A stretch of DNA of 15,600 nt from Spirochaetaceae bacterium (GTDB lineage Bacteria; Spirochaetota; Spirochaetia; Treponematales; Breznakiellaceae): assembly GCA_031290205.1 (NCBI GenBank), contig JAITNZ010000154.1:1-15600 (forward strand), in the 5' to 3' direction. The notes beneath the pieces were generated by a model, which was not told the DNA's origin, made no database searches, and was given only the letters and a program-made list of their open reading frames with translations. Made by a program: the position numbers and the translations under genes. Of this stretch, positions 1-5,816 are shown piece after piece. The number at the start of each line of letters is the position of its first letter. Position 1 is the first letter of the stretch.

Positions 1-10
1 GGAGGCAAAA

Positions 11-652
11 ATGGTTGATAGAGAACAATTAAAACAAGTAGATGCGGAATTCGAAAAGCGCTACCCGGGTAAGATTATACTTGACGGTATAACAAATCTT
101 GAAATTTATGAAAAAACAAATCCTAAAATACTATGGATATTGAAAGAGGCAAATTCGCCAGATTCGTCCGAGTGGGACATGAGACCCTACCATAATGACG
201 GATTCAAAGGAAAAGACGGAAAACCATATAAATATTGGCAGAGGAGCTATGGTTTGATTTTGAGGGTTTCTTACGCCCTCATTCATACTAATGAAAGTTT
301 TCAGGAATACAAACTTATCCCGGAAAATATAGAAACAATGAAAAACATCGCGTTTATCAATATTAAAAAAATTGGCGGGAGCGCAAGTGCAAGCAATGAA
401 AATTTAAAAGACTTTTATCAGAGAAACAAAGATTTGCTTTTTCAACAGATTGTTTCAATAGCGCCGGATATAATAATAAACTGTAGTCAAATTGGCGTGT
501 GCGGCGATTTAAAAAATTCCGGACAGGGAAGCGCAATTAAAAATACTATTTGTATTCCGGCATATCATCCTAACTGTAGGAATATATCGCACCAAAAATA
601 CTTTGAGGATATTACAACAAAACTAAATAAGGCAAAAGAAAAGAATGGTTAA
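11..652 (+). CDS. Uracil-DNA-glycosylase-superfamily-like protein
   Basis: The 213-residue product has the layout of small uracil-DNA-glycosylase-fold proteins. There is an early hydrophobic strand with a polar end (ILWILKEAN, residues 40-48), a second strand AFINIKKIGG (114-123), a third APDIIINCS (151-159), and a late HP pair (H186-P187, in AYHPNCR) where UDG-fold enzymes carry their HP(S) motif. Family membership is my recognition of this pattern; the substrate is unknown, and the classic catalytic GxDPYH motif is not visible, so it may be a divergent, perhaps non-catalytic member. The start is well supported: GGAGG at 1-5 lies 5 nt before the ATG. Its 3' end overlaps the next gene by 8 nt, suggesting translational coupling. 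The gene is strongly AT-rich compared with the rest of the window, in keeping with horizontal acquisition. No signal peptide or membrane segment is seen, so it is probably cytoplasmic. Confidence 0.6.
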   Translation: MVDREQLKQVDAEFEKRYPGKIILDGITNLEIYEKTNPKILWILKEANSPDSSEWDMRPYHNDGFKGKDGKPYKYWQRSYGLILRVSYALIHTNESFQEYKLIPENIETMKNIAFINIKKIGGSASASNENLKDFYQRNKDLLFQQIVSIAPDIIINCSQIGVCGDLKNSGQGSAIKNTICIPAYHPNCRNISHQKYFEDITTKLNKAKEKNG

Positions 653-866
653 AAATGTTGAAGAAACAAAATCTCCAATAATAATAACACAAAATGGAGA
701 AGCAGGGGCAGTAGTTATTGACATAGAAATTTACCAGAAAACTCTAAATGCTATAAATTTAGTAAAATTGTTAAGTTTTAGTGAAATTGATTTAAAAAAT
801 GGCAATACACTAACACATGAGGAGGCAAAGAAGCGTTTTGAAAAAACAATAGGGGAAACAAAATGA
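645..866 (+). CDS. Phd/YefM-type antitoxin, N-terminally truncated
   Basis: This 73-residue protein contains the central block of Phd/YefM antitoxins, VEETKSPIIITQNGEAGAVV followed by IDIEIYQKT, and then the charged helical tail that normally wraps the toxin. Family members usually have about 15-20 further residues in front, where the DNA-binding N-terminus lies. Here the first Met sits in the middle of that region and an in-frame TAA lies at 624-626, so the missing part cannot simply be added upstream. The ATG overlaps the end of the UDG-like gene, and its TGA overlaps an ATG (863-866), the arrangement expected for an antitoxin-toxin pair. The following frame closes after 13 codons, so no intact toxin is present. 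The protein may be a decaying remnant, or may bind a toxin without autoregulating. Family assignment is good; function is doubtful. Confidence 0.6.
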   Translation: MVKNVEETKSPIIITQNGEAGAVVIDIEIYQKTLNAINLVKLLSFSEIDLKNGNTLTHEEAKKRFEKTIGETK

Positions 867-1045
867 GAGAAATAAACGGAATTATTTTTTCTTGTACTCC
901 CTGACTTAATCGATAATAACAGGCAAATAATTATTACGGCCAATCAACCGCGCACAAATTAGATAACTTGGATGACTATGAAAAAAAAGTATTACAGAAA
1001 GGTTTTGTTGTTGAAATACGGACTGGTCTATCACTCAGTGATTAA
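863..1045 (+). pseudogene. Broken gene downstream of the antitoxin (possible toxin relic)
   Basis: An ATG at 863-865 overlaps the antitoxin stop, the usual place for a toxin start, but the frame ends at a TGA after 13 codons (MREINGIIFSCTP). Removing one C from the run at 899-901 would continue it as PDLIDNNRQIII and on to a stop at about 961. A third frame is open from 920 to a TAA at 1043-1045, without an ATG, and contains LDDYEKKVLQKGFVVEIR. These pieces in different frames look like an eroded gene. I cannot recognise the family; toxin is inferred from position alone. Confidence 0.35.
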
Positions 1046-1047
1046 GC
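1030..1047 (+). repeat. 18-bp direct repeat, left copy
   Basis: The sequence ATCACTCAGTGATTAAGC occurs here and again, identical, at 2194-2211. It contains a perfect 6-bp inverted repeat around one C (ATCACT-C-AGTGAT). In both places it supplies the last codons SLSD and the TAA stop of the upstream reading frame. The two copies bracket the WYL regulator. Confidence 0.75.
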
Positions 1048-1078
1048 GCCAGAGTTATAATTGCAAAAGGATGCAAAA

Positions 1079-1153
1079 ATGCCAGAAATACTAACGCAAG
1101 ACGAGATATATCAATTGTTGACACCAATAAATTTAATCAATGATGATTAACTA
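1079..1153 (+). CDS. Micropeptide resembling the FliM N-terminus
   Basis: A 24-codon ORF encodes a peptide beginning MPEILTQDEIYQLLTPI. This closely resembles the first residues of the flagellar switch protein FliM (spirochaete FliM proteins begin much like M-T-E-V-L-S-Q-D-E-I-D-Q-L-L-T-A-I), the segment that binds phosphorylated CheY. The rest of FliM is absent. An AAAGGA at 1065-1070 lies 8 nt before the ATG. The D-to-Y change in EIDQLL would alter a conserved position. It may be a copied fragment of fliM, a real short CheY-binding peptide, or chance; I favour a gene fragment. A TTGACA at 1118-1123 inside it could be a -35 element for the following regulator, but I see no good matching -10. 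Confidence 0.3.
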
Positions 1154-1193
1154 AAATTACTGTATGCTACACTTAAAAAACAAAGAGGTGAAA

Positions 1194-2039
1194 ATGGACA
1201 CGCGAAAGACAACACCGAGTGCTTCTCTTGCCCGAATTTACTTCATCGACCGACAGATTGCGTCAGGAAATCATCCGAGCGCGCAGGATTTAGCGGACGC
1301 CTACGAATGTGGGGTTGCCACAATTCACCACGACATTGAATATATGCGGGACATGCTGGGCGCGCCGATAGAATATAGCGGGAAAGAGCGCGGCTGGTAT
1401 TACGCCGAACAGACCTTCAGGCTTCCCGCTCGCTTTGCCGCAGCAAACGATATGCTGGCGCTGGGGATGGCAAAGTCCCTGCTTTCGCTCTACCGGAACA
1501 CGCCGCTTTACGAGTCGGCAAAGCGCCTCCTCGACGACATTACCGCCCCGCTTTCAAAAAATGACGCGGCTGACGCAGCTGCCTCGGCATGGTATGAAAA
1601 GAGAATCATCGTTCCGCCGGTCGCTTCCGCATCGGTAAATACGGCGCTTTGGGATATTGTTACCGCGGTACTCCGCGAAAACCGCGTTGTCACATTCGAG
1701 TACAAAGGCGTGTGGGACTATGATTATAAGACCCGCCTCGTGCGCCCCTACCAGCTCCTTTTTGACGGCGGCATCTGGTATCTTTACGGCTACTCTGAAG
1801 AACGCGCCGCCGTTCGTTTTTTTGTGCTGTCCCGAATGAGGTGCGCCGCGCTCACCAACGAAACATTTACACTGCCCCGCGATTTTGATTACACGGTAAA
1901 AAACGCCGGCAGTTATTTTGGCATATTCGCAGGCGAAAAGCATCATTTTAGAATTTCATTTGATACGTTTTCCGCCCAATGGGTAAAAGAGCGGCAATGG
2001 GCGGCAGACCAAAAATTGAAGAGTGTGAAAACGGCTTAG
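1194..2039 (+). CDS. HTH/WYL-domain transcriptional regulator (main frame, frameshifted 3' end)
   Basis: The N-terminal ~65 residues form a DeoR/YafY-like winged helix: SLARIYFIDRQIASG, then AQDLADAYECGVATIHHDIE as the helix-turn-helix, then the wing RGWYYAE. A linker follows. From about residue 145 comes a WYL domain with VVTFEYKG, TRLVRPYQLLFDGGIWYLYG (the W-Y-L core) and FFVLSRM. WYL domains are ligand-sensing, and such proteins are usually local transcription factors, often beside defence or stress genes. The start at 1194 is preferred over an in-frame ATG at 1164 because GAGGTG (1185-1190) lies 3 nt upstream. After QWAADQK the frame runs off family sequence and stops at 2037-2039; the expected continuation is in the -1 frame. 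GC content is higher than in the genes to its left, so it has a different history from them. Confidence 0.85.
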   Translation: MDTRKTTPSASLARIYFIDRQIASGNHPSAQDLADAYECGVATIHHDIEYMRDMLGAPIEYSGKERGWYYAEQTFRLPARFAAANDMLALGMAKSLLSLYRNTPLYESAKRLLDDITAPLSKNDAADAAASAWYEKRIIVPPVASASVNTALWDIVTAVLRENRVVTFEYKGVWDYDYKTRLVRPYQLLFDGGIWYLYGYSEERAAVRFFVLSRMRCAALTNETFTLPRDFDYTVKNAGSYFGIFAGEKHHFRISFDTFSAQWVKERQWAADQKLKSVKTA

Positions 2040-2209
2040 TCATTGATTTTACCAGCAGCCAATACTACAAGGTGCTTTCGTGGCTCTTATCACGCGGCGC
2101 CTCGGCGCGCCCTATCGAGCCGCCACAATTAGTTGAAGAATGGAAAAAAAATATCGTGAAACTATACGAAAAAGTTCAAAAATTATTTCCCCCATCACTC
2201 AGTGATTAA
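2015..2209 (+). pseudogene. Displaced C-terminus of the WYL regulator (-1 frame)
   Basis: From codon ATT at 2015-2017 this frame reads IEECENGLVIDF, then YYKVLSWLLSRGASARPIEP, then PQLVEEWKKNI. That is the normal end of YafY-type WYL regulators, including the V-L-S-W-x-L-S-x-G-A block and the PxxLxEEW helix. It joins the main frame exactly at the A run 2011-2015: one more A would give DQK-IEE and a continuous protein of about 338 residues, the usual family length. So one base has been lost, by true mutation, by a sequencing or assembly error, or with correction by slippage on AAAAA. The reading ends in SLSD inside the 18-bp repeat. Confidence 0.8.
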
Positions 2210-2211
2210 GC
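2194..2211 (+). repeat. 18-bp direct repeat, right copy
   Basis: Identical to 1030-1047. It overlaps the stop codon (TAA, 2207-2209) of the displaced WYL C-terminus. Its position just past the regulator is what makes the pair look like boundaries of a 1.16-kb segment. Confidence 0.75.
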
Positions 2212-2247
2212 AATTGTGTTATACTAAAAAAAAGGACAATGAGTTTT

Positions 2248-2316
2248 TTGGAGGAAAAAATTGGAGAAAAAAAATTGGAGAAAAAAGATTGGAAGGAAAT
2301 AATTGGAGGGGAAAAA
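2248..2316 (+). repeat. Five-unit tandem array of Shine-Dalgarno-like sequence
   Basis: Five imperfect 13-14-bp units follow one another: 2248-2260, 2261-2274, 2275-2288, 2289-2302 and 2303-2316. Each starts TTGGA followed by purines, e.g. TTGGAGGAAAAAA and TTGGAGAAAAAAAA. Each contains a GGAG or GGAAGG core, and the last (GGAGGGG, 2305-2311) stands 5 nt before the ATG at 2317. The array is therefore a ladder of ribosome-binding-site-like sequences, only the last of which is correctly placed. Confidence 0.75.
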
Positions 2317-2652
2317 ATGAAGAAAGGAGACGGGCGCCGGATAGGATGCAAACGAGTATTGGTAGTATCGGCTATTTGTTTTTATGCGGCGCTGTTTTTT
2401 GTACCGGTTTCGGGACTTGTGATTCAAATGCTTTGGGTTGTGATGGTTTTTCTTGGATTATGTTTATATCTGGCGTTTACCATCATAAGAAAACAAATGG
2501 TTGGACGGACAACGTTTTCAGCAAGCTACGGCGCACAGGCTCACCTAAAGGTGAACCTGCAATATGGGGAAGGCTTTCTCAGGTACGGGCACGCCCGCGC
2601 CCGCGCTCCTGCCATACGGGGGGGCAATCTCGTGCAGCGGCACAAGCGCTAA
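2317..2652 (+). CDS. Small two-helix membrane protein, unknown function
   Basis: A 111-residue product has a short basic N-terminus (MKKGDGRRIGCKR) followed by two adjoining hydrophobic stretches, about residues 14-34 and 35-57, ending in IIRKQM. That suggests a helical hairpin in the inner membrane with both ends in the cytoplasm. I do not recognise the family. The start at 2317 is chosen for its strong GGAGGGG site; the frame is open back to 2239, but that part only translates the tandem repeat and its ATG has a poorly spaced site. After residue ~62 the frame runs into repeat DNA (hairpin 2536-2559, inverted repeat from 2566), so the tail rich in Arg, Ala and Gly is probably not native. The gene may be truncated by the repeats. 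Confidence 0.45.
   Translation: MKKGDGRRIGCKRVLVVSAICFYAALFFVPVSGLVIQMLWVVMVFLGLCLYLAFTIIRKQMVGRTTFSASYGAQAHLKVNLQYGEGFLRYGHARARAPAIRGGNLVQRHKR
2536..2559. repeat. Inverted repeat, 11-bp arms, in the tail of the small membrane gene
   Basis: Arms 2536-2546 (CAGGCTCACCT) and 2549-2559 (AGGTGAACCTG) are complementary at 10 of 11 positions, with the centre at CTAAAG. It marks where the reading frame leaves plausible protein sequence and enters the repeat mosaic. Confidence 0.6.
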
Positions 2653-2964
2653 AGCGCCAGCACTCGCTGCAATACACGACGCCACGAGCATTTGCTGGAA
2701 GCGCCACTTTCTGTCTCGGACGCCTTTTTCTCACTAAAGGCAAGGCTTAGACCGCCTGTGGCGGCGTTACCGCGCACCTTACGGTGTCGAACGCCCTTTT
2801 CAAATCGAAGGCAAGGCATAAAAGCGCCTCAGGCGCCGTTACCGCGCACCTTACTGTTTAACACAGATGAATAGGATGGCACCGACGGTAAAGTGCGCGG
2901 TAAGGAGTATGTCGGCAGCGTGTGCGCGTAGCGCGTTACGCGCGTACCTGAGAAAGCCTTCCCC
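2566..2964. repeat. Repeat block bounded by exact 22-bp inverted repeats
   Basis: Positions 2566-2587 and 2943-2964 are exact reverse complements (core AAGGCTTTCTCAGGTACG). A shorter copy of the outer part, GGGAAGGCTTTCTC, recurs at 13841-13854 between fabG and the ABC gene, so this is a dispersed family. Inside the block are further palindromes, such as 2633-2639 with 2665-2671 and 2924-2930 with 2937-2943, and a tandem pair of ~71-bp units. No convincing gene lies within; the open frames here are by-products of GC-rich repeats. Confidence 0.7.
2719..2860 (+). repeat. Tandem pair of ~71-bp hairpin repeat units (plus orientation)
   Basis: Two units, 2719-2789 and 2790-2860, share three boxes: ACGCC plus a T-rich run, AAGGCAAGGC, and GTTACCGCGCACCTTA. 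Between the second and third box each has a small hairpin of different sequence but the same shape: CCGCC-TGT-GGCGG at 2752-2764 and GCGCC-TCA-GGCGC at 2824-2836. The first two boxes match the last codons of the radical SAM gene on the other strand. Confidence 0.7.
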
Positions 2965-3054
2965 CTGTGGGCAAATTCTTAATGCGCTCGCCCTGAGGGA
3001 GGGGAGAAGTCCAACAGGCTGCTAGGCGACTACAACGACAAAACAAACGATTAG

Positions 3055-3153
3055 ATAAACCTCCGCCCCTCAGTCGGCTATATGCTCAGCTTTAACCGTT
3101 TCGACATTTTCCTCAACGCCTTTTATACTTGGAGAAATAGCGAATTGGAATAA
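3055..3153 (+). pseudogene. Short beta-barrel-like coding fragment
   Basis: A frame open from just after a TAG (3052-3054) to a TAA (3151-3153) encodes 32 residues including NLRPSVGYMLSFNRFDIFLN. The alternating polar/hydrophobic pattern with aromatic residues resembles two strands of an outer-membrane beta-barrel. Neither a start with a ribosome site nor any flanking coding sequence is present. It is likely a leftover scrap of a larger gene among repeats; chance is possible. Confidence 0.25.
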
Positions 3154-3186
3154 TATGTAGCATGGCAAACTATGATGTGCCTGAGG

Positions 3187-3306
3187 GTGCCTAAGGCACT
3201 TCTAGGTTCTATGCCTTGCCTTCACTTAGAGAAGGGCGGTGCTTGATGCACTTCTATGCCTTGCCTTCACTTTGAAAAGGGCGTTCAACAGAGTAAAATG
3301 CGCGGT
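3187..3306 (-). repeat. Two further hairpin repeat units (minus orientation), one inside the radical SAM gene end
   Basis: Read on the minus strand, the boxes ACCGCGCA, AACGCCCTTTTCAAA and GAAGGCAAGGCATAG run from 3306 to 3255 and make up the last codons and stop of the radical SAM gene. A second, partial unit covers about 3236 to 3187. Each is followed by a small hairpin: GTGC/GCAC at 3239-3251 and GTGCC-TTA-GGCAC at 3187-3199. They are inverted relative to the copies at 2719-2860. Confidence 0.65.
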
Positions 3307-5815
3307 ACACATCAAAATATGAAGCATGAGCGCCGTCGAGTGCGCCGTCCGCACGGGCGAGGACCTGCGTGCGAGTTAAGTCGTAACAGTTGCCGGCGGG
3401 AAAGCGGCGGGCGCGGTAGGCTTTGTCTTCGTGTGCCGCAACATAATCGGTTTCCCCGCCGTTCTCGTAAGCGAAGCCCCAGAGGAGGGCGGGCAGCGAA
3501 TGTTTCTTTTTCCCAATGGGCACGGTAAAAAAATAAGCGGCTTTGACCACGATGCCTTCGGGGAGGCATTGATTGACGCGCCGGATAAAATCGTCTTGTG
3601 AAAGTACGCCATCCATATCGGCAAGGGCAATTTCGTTTTCACCCGCAATACCAACGCTGATAGGCGCGGCAAAATCAATTTTCGGCAGCGGATTAAAGCC
3701 CTCGGTCCACGCAAGCGAAAGCCCCGCCCGCAAAAACGCCCCCGAAAACACCTCAATCATAGCCAAATGCGAAAGAAAAACGCCGGTGCCGTTTTTTGAG
3801 TATGAAAAGAGCATACGGGAAGATGGGGGATGGGGAATGGGGGATGGGGGATGGATAAGAGGAAGAGGCGCCTTTGAATAAGACAACGGGTTTTTGTTCG
3901 TTGTAGAAGGGGGATGCGAAGTTAACGGTTCGCCAGTTGCTGGTGCTATCGGGGAATATCCCGGTAGCATCAGAGATTGGCAAAGTGGACTCTTTCCCCA
4001 TCCCCCATCCCCCATCCCCCATCCCCCCCCCTCTTCTACGCTGACAACCCTCCGCTCCTTCCCGCATATTCCGCAGGGCTCAGCGCAGTTTTTTGAACAA
4101 ACGGGAGAAAGTTTTTCGTCGAGTGAGCGCTGCCATTCATTTTGCAGAAAAACTTTCGTTGTGCCGCTTTCGATTGCATCCCAGGGGAGGGGGGCATGAT
4201 GAGCTTTCGCGCCGGTCAAATCGCGTATCAGCTCTTGATGTTCGTCGAGGATCGAGCGCCAGATGTCGCGCTTGCAGTATTCATTCCATGCGTCGAGGCG
4301 GCAGCCGGCACGAAACGCCTCCTCGATAAGAGCGGCGACCCGTTCGTCACCGCGCGCGATGATGCCTTCAAGCTGCGATATAAAAGGATCATGGCAGCTC
4401 ACCTTGTGCCCTGTTTTCTTAAAAGCGGCGGCGATCTTGGATAACTTTTTCTGCGCCGCCTCCATACCAAGTTGCGGCGCCCACTGAAAAGGGGTGTGCG
4501 CCTTCGGAATAAAGACACCCACATTAATATTGAAAGTCATCTTGCTGCGCCGCGCCGCTTGCTGGATAAATTCGATGATCGCGTCTTCCTCGAGCGTATC
4601 ATCCTCAAGTGAGGAATCGGGGGGGAGCGCGCGTAAGCCTATCATAAAATAAAACTTTGCGCTCTTGTAGCCGTTTTTTTTTGATTCGAGGAGCAGGCTG
4701 CATACTGAATCGAGCGTTACTTCTTTGTTGATAGCAAGCTGCCATGCATCGAGCGGGGTTTCCACCGCAAAAGTAAGCCCGCTCTTTCTGACGCGGGAGA
4801 TTTTTTCGAGGAGTGCAAGCGAGAGCGTTGATACATGAAGTGAGGGCAATTGAAACGATATATGTTGAGTGCAATACGCATCGTTTAAGTGAGCGACGAG
4901 CGCGTCTATACCGGTATAATCACCGCTCGAGAGTGAGGATAAGCTGATTTCGCGGTAGCCGCCGGCGCGGACATAGCGTGCGACTTCGCCGCAAATGAGC
5001 GCGGGATTTTTCTGCCGCATAGGGCGATACCAGATGCCCGCAAAACAAAACCGGCAACCGTTGGGGCAGCCCCTCATTATTTCGACTGCCGCATGCTGCT
5101 GAACTATGCGGAGGCTCGGCACGGGAAAGACGGCGGCGGCGCCTTCACGCTCTGCAAAATTATTGTCGATTGCACGGCGCGTGTTTTGCTTGCCGCGCAT
5201 CCAAACATGAGGGTTCGCGGCAAAGAGCTCGAGCAATTCCTCCCGCCCCGCCCCCGCAGCCTTTTTATCCCGCGCCGCTTCGAGCAATTCAAAAAACGCA
5301 TCTTCCGCCTCGCCTATCCAAAAGAAATCGAAGAAGGGCGCGAAGGGCAGCGGGTTAGCAACGCAGGGACCGCCGGCGATGGTAATCGGGTTATCCCCCC
5401 CCCTCTCTGCTGCCCGCAGTGGAATACCGGCGGCTTGCAATATAGCAAGCGCTCCGGTAATGCCAAGCTCATAGGAAAGCGTAAACATCAGTATATCAAG
5501 ATCTTTTATGACGATGCCGGTATCGAGCGCATATAAGAAAATATTTTCCTGCTGTAAAAGCGATTCAAAATCGGGGGCGGGTGCAAAGACGCGGTCGCAG
5601 GAGATGCCGTCGAGCGCGTTTATCCGGTTATATAATATTTTAAGCGCATTATTCGACATACCTATTTCGTAGAGGTCGGGAAACGCTATCACCGTTTGTA
5701 GGGGGGCATTTGCTTTAGCAAGCCGCCCATACTCGCCGCCTGTCCAGCGCGCCGGCGAGGCAAGCTCGAGGAGCTTCCCCCCTAATTTTTGAACGATATC
5801 AACATTACGCGCCAT
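3254..5815 (-). CDS. Radical SAM protein (TIGR03960-type) fused to DUF2344/TIGR03936 domain
   Basis: The 853-residue protein begins with a B12-binding-like region (FPDLYEIGMSNNALKILYN; GGPCVANPLPFAPFFDFFWI). The radical SAM core follows, with the cluster-binding CX3CX2C in RGCPNGCRFCFAG (C250, C254, C257), and then a Cys-rich end (CSKNCAEPCGICGKE, about residues 570-585). The last ~180 residues (from FSYSKNGTGVFLSHLAM) are a DUF2344 domain; the two parts are separate genes in many bacteria and fused in others. The reaction is unknown. An 80-residue Gly/Trp then Pro/His-rich linker (about 593-672) is encoded by a palindromic insertion with heptanucleotide arms and is unusual. The last ~17 residues coincide with a repeat also found outside the gene. 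The ATG lies 1 nt past the rodA stop, so it is the last gene of the elongation operon; no strong ribosome site is visible, suggesting coupling to rodA. Confidence 0.88.
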   Translation of the reverse strand: MARNVDIVQKLGGKLLELASPARWTGGEYGRLAKANAPLQTVIAFPDLYEIGMSNNALKILYNRINALDGISCDRVFAPAPDFESLLQQENIFLYALDTGIVIKDLDILMFTLSYELGITGALAILQAAGIPLRAAERGGDNPITIAGGPCVANPLPFAPFFDFFWIGEAEDAFFELLEAARDKKAAGAGREELLELFAANPHVWMRGKQNTRRAIDNNFAEREGAAAVFPVPSLRIVQQHAAVEIMRGCPNGCRFCFAGIWYRPMRQKNPALICGEVARYVRAGGYREISLSSLSSGDYTGIDALVAHLNDAYCTQHISFQLPSLHVSTLSLALLEKISRVRKSGLTFAVETPLDAWQLAINKEVTLDSVCSLLLESKKNGYKSAKFYFMIGLRALPPDSSLEDDTLEEDAIIEFIQQAARRSKMTFNINVGVFIPKAHTPFQWAPQLGMEAAQKKLSKIAAAFKKTGHKVSCHDPFISQLEGIIARGDERVAALIEEAFRAGCRLDAWNEYCKRDIWRSILDEHQELIRDLTGAKAHHAPLPWDAIESGTTKVFLQNEWQRSLDEKLSPVCSKNCAEPCGICGKERRVVSVEEGGGWGMGDGGWGKSPLCQSLMLPGYSPIAPATGEPLTSHPPSTTNKNPLSYSKAPLPLIHPPSPIPHPPSSRMLFSYSKNGTGVFLSHLAMIEVFSGAFLRAGLSLAWTEGFNPLPKIDFAAPISVGIAGENEIALADMDGVLSQDDFIRRVNQCLPEGIVVKAAYFFTVPIGKKKHSLPALLWGFAYENGGETDYVAAHEDKAYRARRFPAGNCYDLTRTQVLARADGALDGAHASYFDVYRAFYSVERPFQSEGKA
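3822..4033. repeat. In-frame palindromic insertion with heptanucleotide arms inside the radical SAM gene
   Basis: The arms are (GGGGGAT)n-type arrays in opposite orientation: plus-strand G-rich at 3822-3854 (AT steps at 3823, 3830, 3837, 3844, 3851) and plus-strand C-rich at 3995-4033 (AT steps at 4000, 4007, 4014, 4021). Between them is an inner hairpin (3945-3954 with 3960-3968). The whole element is translated in frame as the linker between the radical SAM and DUF2344 domains. The C-rich arm and a run of Cs make the G-rich strand a strong G-quadruplex candidate. Confidence 0.75.
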
Positions 5816-5816
5816 G

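Noticed and set aside
1164..1193. Ten-residue upstream extension of the WYL regulator
   Set aside because: The later ATG at 1194 has a proper GAGGTG site, and the extension has none.
2631..2700. tRNA or small structured RNA
   Set aside because: The palindrome 2633-2671 does not fold as a cloverleaf, and no CCA end or T-loop consensus is present.
2202..2874. Overlapping plus-strand open frames of 60-182 codons
   Set aside because: They translate the Shine-Dalgarno-like array and GC-rich repeat units, have no ribosome site and give Arg/Ala/Pro-rich nonsense.
3822..4033. CRISPR-like array
   Set aside because: The repeats are uninterrupted 7-bp units without spacers; no cas genes are present.
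3256..5536. Several open frames antisense to the radical SAM gene
   Set aside because: They mirror a well-supported coding frame in high-GC DNA and show no recognisable domain.
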